From Armatimonadota bacterium (GTDB lineage: Bacteria; Armatimonadota; UBA10988; DTZQ01), in contig DTZQ01000419.1 of NCBI GenBank assembly GCA_012961305.1, positions 1 to 7,606 on the forward strand: a DNA stretch of 7,606 nucleotides, given 5' to 3'. The notes beneath the pieces are model-generated. The model saw nothing but the letters and a program-made list of their open reading frames with translations. It was not told where the DNA came from and did not search any database. Both the position numbers and the translations under genes were made by a program. Shown one piece after another: positions 6,101-7,606 of the stretch; the stretch's first letter is position 1, and each line of letters opens with the position of its first letter.

Positions 6101-7502
6101 CGTCGCCCTGGGCCCAGAAGGAAAAGCGATAGGTCGTGTTCGGTCGCGCGAGATAGGTGCGGGGGCCCCGGTAGCCGTCGGTCTCGCCCTGCATGAGGGA
6201 AACGGAGAGGAACCGCGGTTCGCCTGTCTGCGGGTCGCGGTAGAAACTTTTGGTCTCTATCATTGCACTACGGCGGCCCCGGTGGGCCTCCTCTGACCAG
6301 GTAACGACCGCATTGTCCGGGTTGCCGCCGCTGTAATAGCCCCAGCCAACCGGCCGCTTGCTTCCCGCCCGCAGCAGCACGACCGCCTCCTCTTTGGCCC
6401 GCAGGCGGTGGATGTGGCTCACCGGAGCCAGTTCCCGCAGGCTGCGGGTGATGAAGTGCTCCTCCACAAACTGAGGAACGGCGTGCACGGCCACGAGGTC
6501 GTCGGTGTCCTGGGCAAAGGTCACCGGCAACAAATCCGCCAGCGGTTTTTTGAAGTCCTTGGAGTAGCCGAAGGTGTTCGGCCCGCCGATGAACAGCAGC
6601 CCTCCGCCGCTGGCGACGAAGTCGGCCAGCCATTCCACCTGTTCATTGGTCAGCACATAGGGGTCCACATCGGCCAGCACCACGAGGTCATAGGCCAGCA
6701 GTTCCGCCCGCGTGGTGGGGAACTCCCAGATGGGGAAATGCAGGCCCCGAAACAGGCCGACCTTTACCCGCCACCAATCCCTTAATGTGCGGGCCACTCC
6801 ATAGTAGCCCGCCGCCGAATGGCGCAGCACCAGGGCCCGGGGCACCCCATTACGGAGCCGAAGCCGCGGCAGGATTTGGGGCGTGTACTCCACCGTCTCC
6901 GGCTCCTTGAGTTCCAGCCGGATGTGGTCCAAGAAGAAATCGAACTCCAGGTTAGCCGCGTCTTCATCGTCAATCCGAAAGGTTATCTCCTTCAGCCGGG
7001 AGAAGTAGGTGCCGTAGATGTTCACCAGCCGTTGGGGCCGGCCGATGTCCAGCACCACCTCCCTCCACTGATGGGGTACGACTGTGGGCCCGGTGCCGAA
7101 GAGGTAGTCGGTGAAGGACATATTGGTAGCCCGCAGGCGGCAAATAAGTCCGTTGCGCGGGTCGAGGCGGTTGGTAGTGACTTTGTACCAGAAGCGCAGC
7201 CGGGCACACTTGTAAGCGCGCGGGTGCTCCGGCAGTTGTTTGGTAATGAAAATCCGCTCGGAACCCTTTTCGTCGCCGAAGACGACGTGCGCTCGCAGCA
7301 CCCGTCCCCGCTCCGGGTCCTCTACGATGCTCAACCCTTCCTGTCCGTAGCCGCCCCGGTAGTACTCTGGCGAGTAACTGCTTTCCCATCCCTGCAGTTC
7401 CCCGCCCTCAAAATCGTCAACGACCCACGCCTCTCGTCGCTCAGCAGCCGAGATGACCCCGACCAGTCCGAGCAACAGAAAGAACATCCCGTTGAGTCCC
7501 AT
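3165..7502 (-). CDS. Exported multidomain GH42-like glycoside hydrolase with split amidotransferase-like domain
   Basis: 1445 residues. Residues 1-20 look like a signal peptide (hydrophobic F-F-L-L-L-G-L-V-G-V, then I-S-A-A), though the n-region lacks Lys/Arg. About 25-198: beta-rich, opening D-D-F-E-G-G-E-L-Q-G-W, like carbohydrate-binding jelly rolls. About 218-385 plus 571-618: class I glutamine-amidotransferase-like fold (F-V-A-S-G-G-G-L-L-F-I-G-G-P, later V-L-V-A-G-E-F-H-Q-G-R-V), without the amidotransferase Cys nucleophile. About 386-570: inserted jelly roll. 619-637: Pro-rich linker. About 640-740: beta-sandwich. About 744-1090: TIM barrel resembling GH42, with K-I-T-D-E-P (Glu874, candidate acid/base), Y-C-A-H-C (885/888, a possible remnant of the GH42 zinc cluster) and F-Y-V-E-L-D-D (Glu1019, candidate nucleophile) before G-Q-G-A-D. 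About 1092-1260: trimerisation-like domain. 1262-1445: beta domains. Probable role: extracellular or periplasmic attack on glycans; the substrate is unknown. CCTCCC at 7509-7514 is its ribosome-binding site on the minus strand. Confidence 0.82.
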   Translation of the reverse strand: MGLNGMFFLLLGLVGVISAAERREAWVVDDFEGGELQGWESSYSPEYYRGGYGQEGLSIVEDPERGRVLRAHVVFGDEKGSERIFITKQLPEHPRAYKCARLRFWYKVTTNRLDPRNGLICRLRATNMSFTDYLFGTGPTVVPHQWREVVLDIGRPQRLVNIYGTYFSRLKEITFRIDDEDAANLEFDFFLDHIRLELKEPETVEYTPQILPRLRLRNGVPRALVLRHSAAGYYGVARTLRDWWRVKVGLFRGLHFPIWEFPTTRAELLAYDLVVLADVDPYVLTNEQVEWLADFVASGGGLLFIGGPNTFGYSKDFKKPLADLLPVTFAQDTDDLVAVHAVPQFVEEHFITRSLRELAPVSHIHRLRAKEEAVVLLRAGSKRPVGWGYYSGGNPDNAVVTWSEEAHRGRRSAMIETKSFYRDPQTGEPRFLSVSLMQGETDGYRGPRTYLARPNTTYRFSFWAQGDVPAVEVICQGWKTEAAAPGDRVAVPTSLGRFTPTAGWRRYEGTFTTPAEIRRMALKFHLSGGPGSFPLGTRLYVDDVTLEEVGGEGKNLAVNPGAEIVEEYPVLVAGEFHQGRVVVLNAYPEVAETTENCFFTADFYDDLLRQTVQWLTRREPSVPPTAPAPPPPQAQKREGLKVQVRFPFGKAAFAPGDLLRFAVKVEPSEEAPALETLTVQARLYDFRGTLLHRFAARPAREHLEYQLPLPEWETGDYCLVVEIGSTASPVLVRTEADFSLVNRLRRQDFYPLISWLGTGRGGHLLDEEGLKARVDDLVAHGFNTVAYGGLRYFREWEPLPHRFELLNAVERYAQSKDLAVIYEYENFHHVGRRARTEPCVFAPEYGEDLARRLQGMLAAGAAVPRLLSVKITDEPFANQNNLDYCAHCQRAFRERYGEPLRRREEISEDDLLGRLHFNEFVSAYVRTGYQQSQALKQAAGNPFDLLLTYCSPAYGYGRPDRGLEDALEWSRCADRIDFDVYPYFYPASQVIRMVQVHYCFGLHRHFARFLGRPMGFYVELDDRNYPLQINPKEASAECAYTALGQGADYLNSFIHAAFGTGNDARPERWDHLGRALRQIRNLAPLLNRVDKAVAPIALFFPHTQWFATNRPFALAYAYQLVLRAFGECDFLHEKIARERGMGDLRALLLLETEILPDDLAALIADFVRKGGLLLCDQVPTRNERGEPCRLPPDLFGGEARPFAGELTATIGRYGRGQTVLFSTKLDPAFRDAVEEPQPVVEEALRRAMHDLLFTAGLRPHAWATDPEFEANALVGRNCACLVVINHRPQRARTRVEVYDLGFPVCFLADLVSGTPLSFRSTDEGLTFEVEVPGRGAKLLGLYPARPVEDEIQLAASTFRRGGELTYRVVVRDEQGRPALGHHVLAITVTDAEGTVRTRYGDQVVTEDGVYQRRVRLAENAAPGKWTLRVADRLTGQVREAPFEVE
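5793..6347 (-). other. Inserted, apparently circularly permuted jelly-roll module within the GH gene
   Basis: Codons 386-570. The module opens G-W-G-Y-Y-S-G-G and A-H-R-G-R-R-S-A-M-I-E, which normally follow the first strand of CBM4/9-type jelly rolls. It runs through the usual T-Y-R-F-S-F-W-A, W-R-R-Y-E-G-T-F-T-T and L-Y-V-D-D-V-T-L-E-E strands, then ends with N-L-A-V-N-P-G-A-E-I-V-E-E-Y-P-V (555-570), the usual opening strand of such domains. Removing the segment joins G-S-K-R-P-V to L-V-A-G-E-F-H-Q-G-R, a continuous amidotransferase-like ending. Pro-Val occurs at both edges (CCGGTT and CCTGTT). Confidence 0.6.
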
Positions 7503-7508
7503 GGTTTG

Positions 7509-7514
7509 CCTCCC
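7509..7514 (-). promoter_or_regulatory. Ribosome-binding site of the GH-like gene
   Basis: On the minus strand GGGAGG is followed by CAAACC and ATG at 7502, a good distance for initiation. It lies in the 19-bp gap after the upstream gene's stop, consistent with co-transcription. Confidence 0.65.
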
Positions 7515-7521
7515 ATTTTCC

Positions 7522-7605
7522 TCACTCCACCACGGCTACTTCCCACCAATCCCGCAGGCGCAGCCGCACGCGCCCGGCCTTTCCCGCCCCCGCTGGTCGA
7601 AGAAC
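7522..7605 (-). CDS. C-terminal end of an unidentified upstream gene
   Basis: The last 27 codons of a gene entering from the right edge on the minus strand, ending at TGA (7524-7522). The visible tail contains G-R-V-R-L-R-L-R-D-W-W-E-V-A-V-V-E, an alternating hydrophobic/charged pattern that reads like a terminal beta-strand. The stop is 19 bp before the start of the 1445-aa protein, in the same direction, so the two genes are probably co-transcribed. It may be another secreted glycan-related protein, but the fragment is too short to identify. An alternative open frame through the same bases (entering the start of the GH gene out of frame) looks like Gly/Arg-rich noise. Confidence 0.55.
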   Translation of the reverse strand, partial: VLRPAGAGKAGRVRLRLRDWWEVAVVE

Positions 7606-7606
7606 A

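Noticed and set aside
5016..6296. A 426-codon open frame on the plus strand opposite the GH-like gene
   Set aside because: It lies wholly antisense to a gene with clear domain content; its product shows no recognisable motif, and long antisense frames are common opposite GC-rich genes.

Overview
GC-rich bacterial DNA with two gene groups that face each other and converge near position 1600. The gene mix suggests a chromosomal region with accessory character: a TnpB-type transposon end, PIN toxin-antitoxin debris, an Rpn/PD-(D/E)XK gene, a DJ-1/PfpI protein and a very large secreted glycoside-hydrolase-like protein. It would fit a thermophilic or environmental, polysaccharide-degrading lineage such as Armatimonadota/Fervidibacterota or a relative. 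That placement is only an inference from gene style; nothing here is a phylogenetic marker.

Plus-strand group (1-1588). The window opens inside an IS200/IS605-type element. The last 32 codons of tnpB end at 100, followed by the right-end hairpin (109-130) and a terminal TCAA (134-137). The element abuts the C-terminal half of a PIN-domain gene whose N-terminal half is missing, so the transposon appears to sit inside a vapC-like gene. Three further frames follow, each joined to the previous one by a 4-bp ATGA overlap: a 71-aa putative antitoxin or partner (478-693), an unrecognised 49-aa frame (690-839), and a 250-aa sugar-phosphate nucleotidyltransferase (836-1588) with intact catalytic motifs.

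Minus-strand group (7606 down to 1613). This looks like one operon. It contains the last 27 codons of an unidentified gene (7522-7605), then, after 19 bp, a 1445-aa exported multidomain protein (3165-7502). After 42 bp comes an Rpn/YhgA-like gene (2237-3122) with a +1 frameshift after codon 14. After 36 bp comes a 195-aa DJ-1/PfpI protein (1613-2200) closely resembling the plant DJ-1D/glyoxalase-III-like type.

The 1445-aa protein is the centrepiece. In order it has a signal peptide, a jelly-roll-like domain, a class I glutamine-amidotransferase-like domain split by an inserted carbohydrate-binding-type jelly roll, a Pro-rich linker, a beta-sandwich, a GH42-like TIM barrel with candidate acid/base Glu874 and nucleophile Glu1019, a trimerisation-like domain and C-terminal beta domains. 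The inserted jelly roll appears circularly permuted: its canonical N-terminal motif (NLAVNPGAE) lies at its C-terminal end, and both junctions carry a Pro-Val pair. This is the most unusual structure in the window. I saw no CRISPR array, tRNA or rRNA.
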